64,000 bases of DNA, from the NCBI GenBank assembly GCA_021397835.1, contig JAJFZO010000609.1, positions 4,776,001-4,840,000 of the forward strand, given 5' to 3'. The DNA is from Moringa oleifera (lineage: Eukaryota; Streptophyta; Magnoliopsida; Brassicales; Moringaceae). The notes under the pieces are model-generated. The model was not told where the DNA came from and searched no databases. It worked only from the letters and a program-made list of their open reading frames with translations. The translations under genes were made by a program, and so were the position numbers. The number at the start of each line of letters is the position of its first letter. Positions within the stretch are counted from its first letter, which is position 1. Positions 50,201-62,338 of the stretch are shown in pieces.

Positions 50201-53200
50201 CTGGTTGGTTTCCAAATGATCATAGTATGACATTGAAAAGATTTTACCCAAAAAAGGGAAAAGCCATAAAAAGAAGGATACTGCTCTGCAGTTTACCCCG
50301 AGAGATTGGTTTTGTTGATGTAGAAACAAGTTGGCCCTCAACACCATCCTCTTTTAGTGTAGTACAGACAACTACTAGTTAGTACCCCCATATCATTAAT
50401 ATTAGCTTCATACATACTCAGTGTCTCTCCTGCACCGTGATCTCATGTACAAAAATGAAACCTTTAAGCAAACAAGAGATATAGTACTAGTTCATTACCT
50501 GGAGAAAAATATATAATCTATGATGTTGAAGCATGCCATAAGTTTAGCTAACAACATATAAATGGCACCAATAGCTTATTAATTAAAAGAAAGTTGCAAA
50601 ACTTATTGGTTTCTAAATGCTCAAATTAGGACATTAAAAGGACTTTACCTAGAAAAGGCTAAGCGAAAAGCTACAAAAAGAAGGATATTATTCTACATAT
50701 TACCACCAATGATTAGTTCTATTGATGCAGAAACAGGTGGCCCTCCATACCATCCTCTTTTACTCGAGTGCAAACAGCCAATACTTAGTACTCCTACATG
50801 ATCAACGTTAGCTTCATACATCATCCCTGTCTCTCCTACAGCATCATGAATAAGTCTACACAAAAAAGAAACCTTAGACCAGCCAAAGGATTCAGTATTA
50901 GTTAATTATCTCTAGGAAAATATCGAATCTATGAAGTAGAAGCATTCATAAGTTTAGCTAACAAAATATAAATAGAACCAATAGCATATTAACTAAAAGA
51001 AAATTATAAAATTTATCAGTTTCTAAATGCTCACAGTATGACATTGAAATGATTTTACTCAGAAAAAGAGAAGGGAAAAGCCATAAAAAGAAGGATACTG
51101 CTCTCCACTTTACCATTGGTGATTGGTTTTATTGATGTAGAAATAGGTTGGCTCTCAACACCGTCCTTTCTTACCAGAGTGTAGACAGCCACTAGTTAGT
51201 ATCCCCACATCATTAACATCAGCTTCATACATCCTCTGTGTCTCTCATGCTACATCATCTAATGCGTCTATACAAAAATGAAACTTTTAAGCAATCAAGG
51301 GATCCAGTACTTGTAAATTATCTCGAGAAAAATATATAATCTATGAAGTAGAAGCATATCATAAGTTTAGCTTACAAAATATAAATGGAACCAATGGCAT
51401 ATTAATTAAAAAAAATTGTAAAACTTGTTGGTTTCTAAATGGTCACAGCAGAGCATTGAAAAGTTTTTACCCAAAAAAAAAAAGAAAAGGGAAAAGCCAC
51501 AAAAAGAAGGATATTGTTGTGCACATTACCACGAGTGATTAGTTCTATTAGTGCAGAAACTGATTAGCGTTCCACACCATCCTTTCTGACTGGGGTGCAC
51601 ACAGCAACTTGTTAGTACTCCCACATCATCAACATTAGCTTCATACATCCTTCCTCTCTCTCCTGCAGCATCATCAAATGGGTTTGCATAAAAATGAAAC
51701 TTTCAAGCAACCAAAGGATATAGTACTAGTTAATTATCTCTAAAAAAATATCTAATATATGAAGTAGAAGCATGTAATAAGTTTAGCTAACAAAATATAA
51801 ATGGAACCACTAACATATTAACTAAAAAAAGGTTGCAAAACTAGTTGATTTCTACATGCTCATAGTAGGACATTGAAAAGATTTTACTTAGAAAAGGAGA
51901 AGGAAAAGTCATAAAAAGAAGGATAGTACTTCGCACATTACCACCACTGATTGGTTTAGCTAGCAAAATATATATTGAACTAATAGCATATCAACTAAAA
52001 GAGAGTTGCAAAACTTGTTGGTTTTTAAATAGTGACAGTAGGACATTGAAAAGATTTTGCTCAAAAAAGGAGAAAGAAAAAGCCACAAAAAGAAAGATAT
52101 TGTTTTGCACATTACCCTTAGTGATTGGTTCTGTTCATGTAGAAACAGGTTGGCCCTCAACACCATCCTCTCTTATTCGAGTGCAGAGAGCAACTAGTTA
52201 GTACCCCCCATATCATCAACATTAGCATCATACATCCTTTGTGTCTCTTCTGCAGCATCATCAAATGACTTTGTACAAAAATGAAACTTTTAAGCAATCA
52301 AAGGATATAGTACTAATTAATTATCTCTAAGAAAATATCTAATCTATGAATTAGAAGCATGTCATAAGTTTAGATAACAAAATATAAATAAAACCAATAA
52401 TATATTATTTGAAAGAAAGTTGCAAAATTGGTTTGTTTTGAAATTGTCACAATAGGACATTGAAAAGATTTTACCAAAAAACAAAAAAGGGAAAAGCCAC
52501 AAAAACAAGGATACTACTCTGCCCATTACCACTAGTGATTGGTTCTGTTGATGCAAAAATAGGTTGGCCCTCAACACTATCCTCTCTTATTTCAGTGCAG
52601 ACAGCCACTAATTTGTACCCCCACATCATCAACATTAGCTTCATACATCCTCCTTGTCTCACTTGCAGCATCATAAAATGAGTCTGTATAAAAATGAAAC
52701 TTTTAAGCAACCATGAGATATTGTACTAGTTAATTATCTCTAGGAAAATATCGAATCTATGAAGTAGAAGTATGTCATAAGTTGACTAATAAAATATAGA
52801 ACCAATAGCATATTAACTAAAAGAATGTTACAAAACTTGTTGGTTTTTGAATGTTCAGAGTAAGAGATTGAAAAGATTTTACGCAAAAAAAGAGAGAAGG
52901 GAAAGGCCACAAAAGAAGGATATTGCTCTAGACATTACCATCAATGAATGGTTTTATTGATGCCAAAACAGGTTGGCCCTCCACGTCATCCTCTCTTATT
53001 GGAGTGCACACAGCCACTAGTTAGTACCCCATATCATCAACATTAGCTTCGTACATCCTCCATCTCCGGCAGCATCATCAAATGTGTCTATATACAAATT
53101 GAACTTTTAAGCAACCAAGGGATATGGTACTAGTTAATCTTAGAATATCTAATCTATGAAGTAGAAGCATGTCATAAGTTTAGCTAACAAAATATAAATG

Positions 53201-53620
53201 GAACCAATAGCATATTAACTAAAAGAAAGTTGCAAAACTTGTTTGTTTTGAAATGCTGAAAAGATTTTACCTAGAAAAAGAGAAGGGAAAAGCCACAAAA
53301 AAAAGGATGCTACTCTGCATATTACCACCAGTGATTGGTTCTGTTGATGTAAAAACAGGTTAGCCCTCAACACCATCCTTTCTTATTGGAGCACAGACAG
53401 TCACTAGTTTGTACCCCCACATCATCAACATTAGCTCCATACATCCTCCATTTGTCTCCTGCAGCATCATCAAATAAGTCAATACAAAAATGAAACTTTT
53501 AAGCAACCTAGGGATATAGTAGTAGTTAATTATTTCTAGGAGAATACTTAATCTGTGAAGTAGAAGCATGTCATAAGTTTAGCTAACAAAATCTAAATAG
53601 AACCAATAATATATTAGAAG
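47250..53620. repeat. Tandem array of about 14 copies of a ~410-bp unit
   Basis: The landmark (c)cccacatcatcaacattagc falls at about 47,317, 48,432, 48,845, 49,253, 49,610, 49,983, 50,378, 50,788, 51,198, 51,613, 52,200, 52,614, 53,023 and 53,411. Most spacings are 355-415 bp. A partial extra copy sits at 51,960. Each unit also has gtcataagtttagctaac, ttgaaaagattttac and gattggttctgttgatgcag. On the minus strand a unit shows an acceptor-like ttgtacag and an acidic peptide (SFDDAAGETGRMYEANVDD), and further on VEGQP-SASTEPI. These frames shift between copies. It reads as an amplified exon-intron block. Confidence 0.88.
47568..47715 (-). pseudogene. Exon-like fragment between array units, unidentified
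   Basis: The minus strand reads SLDGSSISNVQIIRDTIEGS, then IIKEFREHFRSKKGLASLNG and YMKIREM. It lies in the longer gap (47,317-48,432) between the first two array units. The first unit is therefore separated from the rest by unique sequence. Protein-like, family unknown. Confidence 0.42.
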
Positions 53621-53679
53621 GCACATCATAAATAAATGCAAGAGCAAATAATGAACTACAGTCAAAATTTTACACTAAC

Positions 53680-55363
53680 CCAGAGTCCTCATTTTCATAT
53701 TGTGTAATAGTGAGAAGGAATCCTTTGACCAATATAGGAGTTTAAATGAGCATAGAATTTGTAAAGTTAAAATGACCTCACCACAAGAACTTAAGAAATA
53801 GGCATAATTGTTTACTGGTGGCATATGTAACTATTGAGCTCATTTCTCTTCCAGTGAACAATTAATTTGGTCAAGAATAGGTTCTAGAGACGAGCCCTTG
53901 AATTGGGATAAAAGGAAAAGGTGCAATTACAGCACAAATAAAAATTTAAGAAAAATAATAAGAATGTCAAGTTGTGATTATAAGATTACCTCAATTATGT
54001 CTTCAGGAAGCAAAATTATTGAGCATCCAAGTTTTCTCGCAATACTGATGATGTAGGTGGCATTCATCTTTTTATCCTTTTCTGCAATGCTCACAAGTTG
54101 GAGAAAAGAATAATAAGTAGAATAACAGAATCATTCTAAAAGATTTCAATTAAGATTCCAAATAAGAAGTTTAAATTATAAACATCATTTTGGAAACAGA
54201 CTCGCATTTTCCTACACAGCTATAGGTTGTGCATACTTCAAAGAAAAGCGAATGCTTTAAAGAGTTTATTAGCCTTCATGGTCTTGGTGAAGGTTATGTT
54301 TCAAGCAGAATGAGGGGGACCGAAGTAAAGGCTATAACTCAAATTCAATCCTTAAAGTTAAGTTATATCATGAAAATATAAAAAGTGAGCCTAATACAAA
54401 CAGCACTTTGCACTCGGCACATATGCCTTGGTATATTTCCTATGGTTCACCAAGGTAGAAGAGCATTTTGAGCTTTAACATAATTAATGCACCATTGTAC
54501 TAGTTCTAAAATTTTAAGAAATATCATCCATTATTCCATTGATAAGAAAAACTTCAGTGACCAGGGGTCTAGTTAATTGAAGAAACATAACACATAAGAT
54601 TAGAATAAATCATACCTGTCATTCCTTTTGTTATGAGAGCCCAACTTACAACTCTAGGCTGCACTGCACTAAGTAATTCGAGGAAAAAGATTCCATCTGA
54701 CAAACTCTTATCCTGCAAAATTGAAAGGGCATTAGTTCATAAACCGAATTTCTTTTACCTCATGATGTTTATGGATCAACCCACTTAGAAGCCTTGATTT
54801 TAGACTCCTAAGTTCTAAGTTTAAATAAAGCATAGAGAACAATTATGTATACAAAATGAAGCTAGTTATGGGAACACACCTTAAAACTATGCATCCGAGT
54901 CTGGCTTCCAAAGCTGCTCACTTTGGTGTTGGCCCATCGTACAATATCAACATCAGTGGTTTCTTTTCCATGAGAATGAAACCTCAAGTTCTTTAGAAGT
55001 TGGAGAATGTTGTATCTCATCAATTGCCATAAATAAGCTGAGAAAAAAAATTCAACATCCTTAAGACAAAAACCTTAACCATGCGCTTCTACACAAAAGA
55101 AAAAATCAACGTGCTGGTGCAAGTCTTTAAATGCCGAAAAAAGCATTCATCATACAGTTCAGCATTTTTTGCAAAACTTATTAGCATAGTAAGAGATATA
55201 CCTAATATTAGTTTTTTGTTTCCTTGTACAATGTCATTTTCGGCAATGTTAGCCAAGGAAAACTTCAACTTTTTCCCTATTTTTACAACTTGATTACAGT
55301 TTTCTACTTTTTTGAATGGAAACTTTATAGGAGGCTTGTTTGCAATTCTCCAATTGACAATCT
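53680..55363 (-). pseudogene. Fimbrin (actin-bundling) 3' gene fragment
   Basis: Four minus-strand exons join in frame with perfect splice sites: 55,363-55,202 ([33 protein letters not shown]), 55,037-54,880 (YLWQLMRYNILQLLKNLRFH, ANTKVSSFGSQTRMHSFK), 54,712-54,616 ([20 protein letters not shown]) and 54,081-53,990 ([27 protein letters not shown]). They are the end of the third and the fourth calponin-homology domain of plant fimbrin, which crosslinks actin filaments. A fifth exon near 53,790-53,680 keeps only ILTL and LYWS. The first two and a half CH domains are absent: 150 bp upstream lies 5-phosphatase sequence instead. No stop falls within the four exons, so it decayed or was captured recently, or is under some constraint. 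Confidence 0.88.
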
Positions 55364-55513
55364 CTGGGAGATCTTGTGTAGCAAACAAGCAAGTGTAGAT
55401 TTTGAAGGAGTGCATGCCTTAAAAAGAAATTAAGGTTAGTGTATCCATGTGAGTGTGGAAATAGTTCTTCAACTTTAATAGTAGAACTTGAATAAACTCA
55501 TGCTTTTCTTGAT

Positions 55514-57070
55514 TCAGCTGTGGTTTGTGGATTCCTCCTCTGCCTGAGAAATGTTATAAATAGGCCTATGATCTGAGAACCTTGTTTCCCCACGAACATA
55601 AAATAGTTGATTCAGGCCTCTCTTATACCAGATTATCCAATCACACTTGGATGGAAAGGGCACAATTAGATACTCACTTTATAGAATTGAATACACAATA
55701 TGATCCACATTATTTCATATTCTGACAATCATGTAATACAAGGCTCATATGATTTAATCGTAAAAGATATTTCACAGGTTACCATGCAGGCATTTTTGGC
55801 TTCTCCTTTCGATGCTTATCATCATCTGCATAACTGTCTGAATATTGGAATACTTACAGGCGGGAGGAAAAAATATCTTCCCTTCATTCCATCCCTTGAA
55901 CACACACTTACTCTATCCATAGCTGTAAGTAAAAACCATAAAAAACCATCGAGTTTTAGATTGAGCACGTTTAAAAGTAGATTGAAAAGAGGAAATTCTA
56001 AAAATTCAGAAAGAACATCACAAACAAATAAGCATGCCTGGTCATTCTTTAACAATGCTCTCCAATTGAACATCTCAACAAAAGCCTTTGCAGAGCAATA
56101 AGAAAATGCAATCCACTAATTCAAGTCACCAAGCCAAACAATTTGACTGGACCAGGAAAAATATAACAGAATTTAAGCTACGTAAGCTAAAAAACTGCAG
56201 ATATTGATTCATTAGCTGAGTGTGGATGAGAAAATAGTGAAAGTAAGGGCTTTACTCATAGTCGGGAATTGTTTGAGGAGAGTTCTCATCTCCCATGCCA
56301 TTTGGAAACCTTCTCTTCCTTAGGATCTCCATAACATGTGAATGAAACTTCCATTACAGTTATGTACCATGCCCTGATTTTCACACAGTCTAGTTTGAGA
56401 TCCTCCTTTGTTTCTCCGTTTCTTCCTCGAATATGAAGGTTTTCATTAAGACAGCACAATCTAGTAATTCAAGTCACCAAGCCAAACAATTCGATTGGAC
56501 TAGGACAAATGTGATAGAATTTAAGCTATGTAAGCTAGAACGCTACAGATATTGACTCAGTAGCTAAGTATGGACAAGGAAAAAAGTAAGAGTAAGGGCT
56601 TCATTCATGGTCGAGAATTGTTTGAAGAAAGTTCTCATCTCACATGACTGGACCCTTGGAAACCTAGTCTTCCTTAAGATCTCCATAACATCTGAGTTTC
56701 TTCATAATTCGTCTCTTCCCTTCTACGCAGAGATTAAATGACTGCAGAAGAAGTAAAAGCTTGTTTGGTGCAAAGACATGCTAATCCAAATTGAGCTTTG
56801 GAAAACCCGAGAAGATGATATGGCCCCTTTTTCTTACATCATTAGAATTCCACTCTTCACCTCTAAGAAATTAAACGTACCTTGTTTCCAAGATAGCCGA
56901 TCAAGCCTCTGCCAACACAAGACACTTTCATGTTGAGTACATCGTCCCTGTGGTCGCTCTTTACCCATACTGTAAGAAATATCCCAACCATTTTCATGGA
57001 TTGAATACCTTTTATCCACCCAGGAAAGAATACCCGCAGAAGAGACCCACGAAAATTCCAGTGCCACGCC
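55514..57070 (-). pseudogene. Type I inositol polyphosphate 5-phosphatase fragment
   Basis: The minus strand has exon pieces in the order of the plant IP5P catalytic domain. About 57,008-56,881: MVGIFLTVWVKSDHRDDVLN, MKVSCVGRGLIGYLGNK, then GT. 56,700-56,640 and its duplicate 56,340-56,272: EILRKTRFP / EILRKRRFPNGMGDENSPQT. 56,073-56,040: NWRALLKND. 55,922-55,858: CVFKGWNEGKIFFPP. About 55,655-55,514: CDWIIWYKRGLNQLFYVRGE, TRFSDHRPIYN and a TGA. The SDHRP motif is catalytic in this family, which removes the 5-phosphate of inositol phosphates or phosphoinositides. The WLGDLNYR exon is not found, there is a frameshift in the CVFKG exon, and the first half of the gene is missing. Confidence 0.82.
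56109..56720. repeat. ~350-bp tandem duplication within the 5-phosphatase fragment
   Basis: The stretch ttcaagtcaccaagccaaac near 56,119 recurs at 56,469, followed in both by matching sequence through cttcctta(g/a)gatctccataaca. Each copy carries the same exon (EILRK..RFP), with different lesions. A third partial similarity (cgaatatgaaggttttcatt at 56,431 and 57,129) suggests a further, older copy. Confidence 0.75.
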
Positions 57071-57239
57071 TTGATTTTCTCACTGTTAAGTTTGATATCT
57101 TTCTTTGTTTCTCTGTTCCTTCTTCTTCGAATATGAAGGTTTTCATTCCATTTGTTTTCTCAAGGAAGAGGAGGTTTTGAGAGAGAGAGAGGGGGAAACG
57201 GAGGAGGAAAAAGAATGCTAAATGCATGAACCACCTCAC

Positions 57240-58104
57240 TATTTAAATACCCTTCTAACAGTCATTTTTTGAAACATGCATAACATATGACACATGCATT
57301 ATTTTCTCATTCAAATGAAAATAATAATTTAGTGATTGATTTTATTATTATTTTTTGAAATTGAAATTTATTTTAATTTTAAAATATTTAATTTAATTAA
57401 AAATTTAAAGAATAATTTAAAAATAAAAAATTTTACAAACAATTTGAAAATTAAAACACAAGTAAAAATCATAAAATTACAAATATATTTAAAAATAATA
57501 TTGATCATTATAATTAAATAATTAATTCATATTAATTAATAATTATTTAATTATAATGATGTTGGACCCTAAGAATGAAAGTATGGCTTAAGAACTTATG
57601 GTAACAGCAGCACTTTTGGGTGGAGGGTCCCAAGGCTATAGGAACAGGCTTTTAGCTGTCGAGGCTCTTTAGCACTTGCAAAGTCTGTCAGAGATGGAGA
57701 TATCCGGTGCTAAGAAGACGTTGTACAGACTCTTCGGCAACAGGCTAAAAAGTATCTTCTCCAGGACTTGGAGGGAATCACAAGCCAACTCACTAACCCT
57801 ACGCCAATACAGGTGAGTTTTCTTGGGGCTAAAGTTAGAATTTTGAGGTTGTTTTTTTTCCTGCTACTGTTATCACAACCAATCACGTAGCGCCCAGTGG
57901 GTTTTATTTTTTAGTAGCCTCTGAACTAACCGTTCGCCCGTCCTATGTCTTAGCGTTTTAGCACTGGGCTGTTAACCCATGCTGTTGTGACACGTCAGTA
58001 TCAAGTAGGTACTGGAACATGGATAGCAAGGTAGCCCAAGTGTTAGTGTCCAACTGAATTATCAAGATACTTTAATGATGTGAAATGACATCCAGTTTTT
58101 ATTA
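57240..58104. other. AT-rich DNA with one exon-like stretch at 57,590-57,812
   Basis: On the plus strand, across two frames and two stops, the sequence reads SCRGSLALAKSVRDGD, EDVVQTLRQQAKKYLLQDLE and GITSQLTNPTPIQ, ending at a GTGAG donor. The composition and the donor indicate a decayed exon of a gene I cannot name. The rest is AT-rich and empty. Confidence 0.4.
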
Positions 58105-61100
58105 AAATATTAAATTTTTTTAATAATTTAATATATTAATATAAAAAATTAAATAATAAAATTTTAATTATTAATTTTATTAAATTATTATATATTATTG
58201 TTTTATTAAAAAATTAACATAATTTAAATCAACAAGAATCAAATCTCCAACTAAAATAATGATTAAACAGTCAAGTCTGGTGTGTCTGTATGATCTTTAT
58301 GTACACAAGATCCACTTATGTTGGGTAGGTCCCATGAATGGCTGACGTTGCGATGTAAAGTCCATGATTAGAGCAATGGTTGGTCACGTACATTGTCCTG
58401 GGTGCCCTCTTTGTCTTGACTGATGCTTGCATAGGTTATTACACAATGTAAACAGCTTTTGGTTAGCCCGTCTATCAAGTTGAGCATGACTAGTCAACCA
58501 TGACACATTTTTTTTATATCTATATATAACTTTATTTTTCTATTGTAATTTATTTATTTATTTATTCTTTAATTTTATACAAGATGAGTCCATTTAAAGG
58601 GTGATCACGTTTCGGATTCGATTCGGTTTCGATTTTGAATCTTCCATCCAAGGTTCATGGCTAGGATGAATCGAAATCTGAATCATTAAGCTGTAGTTTC
58701 GGTTATGGTCAAGTTCGAAAACGGTTCAAGTTTCAATTTATAAGCGTTTTAGGTTCAGGTTCGGTTCATATTTTTAATTATAAATTTAGTATTTTATTTT
58801 AATTATAATTTTTAAATAAAATTAAAAATAAAAATATTCATATTTTTATTGAAATATATATTTTAAAATTAAAATTATTTTTAAAATTTTTAAAATTAAT
58901 TTTTAATAATTTTTTAAATTAAAATTTATAATATTTTAAAAATTAATTTAATTAAAAACAGAACCAAAACCATTGGTTTTGAACTGTTAATTTTGGTTCT
59001 GGTTCAAAATTTACATGAACTATTATTAAATTATTTTTAAAATAATTTCAGTTACGGTTCAAAATTAAAATCATTTACACTAAAATCATTTACACCGATT
59101 TTAGCTTTGTTCAAAATTTAAAGATTACGGTTCGATTCACTGATTTTAACTTAATAGTAATCATCTCTAGTTCATTTGAATTTACTAACCATAAAAAAAC
59201 GAAAAACTGCCACTTTTTCATGGAGAAGCAACAAACAAACAGGCACACACATGGCATAAGGGAACTTTTGTTTTTTTATTTATTGCCACCTTCTTATCAT
59301 AAAGTAATTATAATATTATCGTCTTAAAAATAAAAATATACTCATAACTGTTAAAAAAAGTCACTCAAAAGTAATAATAAAGTCATAACTCAATATAATT
59401 TTTAATTACAAATAAAATTACAAAAAAATAAGTGAAAAAAACTAAAAATATCTCACAAAATAAAACATAAATGTAACAAAATTTAAAAATTCAAAGCAAC
59501 TACAAAAAGATAAGAAAAATAAAATAAAATATAAAATATATCACAGCAAATCAAAAAAATTAAATTAAATTAAAAATTAAAATGCAATAAAAACAAAAAA
59601 ATAATTAAAAATGCAAAAGATTAAAAATTTTAAAAAATGGAAATGAAAAAAAATAATTTAAAATAATCTAAAACAATTGAAAATAATATAATATTCTATA
59701 AAAATTTAAACAAAATAATTTTGAATTGCATTGATCTTTTAAAAAGTATGTAATAAAAATAAAATAAATTAAACTGTAAAAAATTAAAAATATAACAAAA
59801 TCAAAAATTATTTAAAATAAATAAATAAAAATATATTTAAAAATAAAATAAAATTCAAAAATTTAATAAAAATAAAATAAAATTCCAAAATTTGATAAAA
59901 ATAAAAAGTAAAAAAATTTAAAACTAAATAAAAAAAATTGCAACCATTTGATGAGATTTAGTATTTATAAATTTACTAAATTAAAATATAAAAATAAAAA
60001 ATTTAAATATATCAACAAATTATTAAAAAATAACAAAATATAATAAAATGGATAAAATATTAAAAAAATCATTAAAATTTTAATAAAATAAAAAATTATA
60101 AAAATATTTTAAAAATAAAATAAAAGTAAATAAATTACGCCAATCAAATATTACACACATTAACCAAACAAGTGAACACGATAAAAAAGACTAGTTAGCA
60201 TCATAAGTGAGAAGTAGGAACACCTAGTATGGAAAAAACACCTAATCTAATTAATTTTAGCGAAGCCGTATTCAAAATGTATGATGTACCTAGGGATCAA
60301 TTACCCACATTAACGGATATCATTTTTAATTTTAAATATATAACCTCGTCGATAAATAAAGAATTAAATTTATTAAGAGAAAATTCAATCGAAAAGCAAA
60401 TAAGGATAATACAAAATAAAAAAACCCATATAAGACAATCCCTGTATTGCGGAAAAAATTTTGTTTAAATATTTTTAATTTTTAAATTTTTGTAATAAAA
60501 TTTAATTTAACATAAATCAATAAATTATAGTATATTTAGATATATTTTAAAAATTAAAATTTAATAAAAGAGAAAGAATAAAATATAAACTTTTAAATGA
60601 TATTTATTTTTAAAATTAATTTTATTATTATTGTTTTCTGAGTCAATTATTTTAACTGTAATGTTTGTGATACTAAAACTCATTAATTATTAAAAATTCA
60701 AAATGAAAATATTATTGGTTGAAATAAAAAATTTATAAAAATAAATATCCAAAATTTAAGAGATGATTTTTTAATTTTGCTTAATTTTAAAATTAAATAA
60801 ATTTTTGGTCAATTTTTTTAAAAAAATTAATGTCAATTATGAAAATAGAAAAATCAAGTGGTGATGACCATTGCAACTTGTGAATGTGACCCAATACTTT
60901 CATATCTTATGAAAATGGAATATTTTTAATTAAATAAACGCAACTTGTATTAAAGATATACAGTCATGACTTAAGCATTTTAATGAAAAGGTTTTAATTT
61001 TATGGTTTTTTTCAAAGAAAACAATAAAATCAATATTTTGTTTGACTTAACAAGCTGAGGCAATATTGCCTTACCATAGAATTGCAAGCAGATGATCCAG

Positions 61101-62338
61101 TCTCCAGAGGTACTTTTGAGTGCTTATAAGGTCATCGACGGGCTTGAAGCTTTCTCTGAATCTTTTATTTCAAACAACCCTCAAATTGCGGAGAGGAGTC
61201 GGCACAGGATGAGACCACATGGATGGAATGAGACAGTCACGAATCGTGATCGTGTCCAAACAAAAACCCGCACCTAAAATTAACGGGCAGTGTTGACATA
61301 TGATGGCTGCGCCAGCTGACCATGTGGCTTCGATCTGCTGATCTTGTCACGCCACGTGTGCCTACCGCTCTCGCCAAAGTCAATTTTATGATCGAAATGA
61401 ACCGCCAGAAGATAAAAGAAATTTGTATTTTCAAATTTTTATGTTTTAGAAAAAAAAGAAAAAGAAAAAAAGAGGTCTGTATCGAATGGCCTTCAGTGTT
61501 CTAAAAGACATGTCCGAGGAGGGTGAAAGTAGGAGAATCATCGCTGATAATGAAAAGTTATTGTTACCCTTTATTCATTTATTTATTTACTTTCTAATTG
61601 CATATTTTATCTAATTAAAGTGGTATCTCATCTTTCATGAAGTTAAATTATACAATTAATTAAAATTTTAATTTTTTATCAATTACATGTCATAAGAAAT
61701 GTAACTTTGACAAATCACAATTACTGCTTCAATACTATTATTTTCTCACTATGAAATTCATATTATAATCTTCTGTCATTTTGAATTAAATTGAGTTTCT
61801 AAAAATTAAAGATACATGATAATTTAATTATATCATTGGTTATGTTTTTTATTTTTAAAATTATTTATTTTTAGATTAATATTATAAGTATAAAAATAAA
61901 AGAATTATTTAATTTTTTGAGTTTATTTTTTAAATAAATTTTAATTTTTAAAATATTTTCAAATAAAATAAATTTAATTTATCAATTTGAATCAAATTAA
62001 GTTATATCAAAAAATTTTTAAATAAAATATTTAAATTACAATCAATTTTGATTTAAACTTTTTCACATATAAATATAAAAAAATATTCAAACTACCATTA
62101 TAATAATATTAAAAAATATATTGTTAAAATTTTAAAAATTATTTATTTATAAAAAATTATTTAAATTTTTAAAATGAAATATAAAATCTATTAAAGTAAT
62201 TTTTAAAAATTTTAATAATTAAATACAATAACTATTTATAAATATTTTAAATTAAAATTTGTATAAATAAATTTTAAAAATTAAAATTCAATTGAAAAAT
62301 GTAAAAAAATCAATAGAATGGTTCTCCAGCAAGCGATT
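58105..62338 (+). repeat. Segmental duplication, right copy
   Basis: The stretch matches 23,770-28,609 in the same orientation, from about ttaattattaattttatta to atggttctccagcaagcga. It differs by the 574-bp MITE at 58,596 and by absence of the 1.2-kb segment. Substitutions and small indels are scattered throughout. It includes the GC-richer block at 61,040-61,440, where the reading frame VIDGLEAFSESFISNNPQIA is open (61,092-61,277). Confidence 0.85.
58596..59169. mobile_element. hAT-like MITE in the right duplication copy
   Basis: 574-bp insertion absent from the left copy, where gtccatttggatttac is continuous. It is bracketed by 8-bp direct repeats gtccattt (58,588-58,595) and gttcattt (59,170-59,177). 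Ends are aaagggtgatcac and, reversed, tagagatgattac (8 of 13 matching). The interior has gattcggtttcgatt and ggttcaggttcggttc motifs and a reverse-complement-like half, with no transposase. The empty site in the left copy dates the insertion after the duplication. Confidence 0.8.

Noticed and set aside
49412..50347. Short minus-strand frames with hydrophobic FLWLFPFLGKIFSMS-type peptides
   Set aside because: They are readings of the repeated aaaagattttaccc region in the array and end at different places in each unit.
47250..53620. The 410-bp array as a CRISPR array or repeated protein domain gene
   Set aside because: Units are far too long and uniform for repeat-spacer structure, and the reading frames shift between units.
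57012..57239. Open frame starting MRWFMHLAFFFLLRF as the 5' end of the 5-phosphatase gene
   Set aside because: It runs in a different frame from the recognisable 5-phosphatase exon (MVGIFLTVWV), and its sequence does not resemble the N-terminus of that family.
60229..60468. 79-codon plus-strand open frame in the right duplication copy
   Set aside because: The left copy has indels that break the frame, the composition follows the AT-rich background, and no domain is visible. I do not count it as a gene.
23770..62338. The direct repeats as LTRs of one giant retrotransposon
   Set aside because: There are no TG/CA ends, primer binding site, polypurine tract or gag-pol sequence, and the interval holds unrelated gene remnants and telomere-like DNA.
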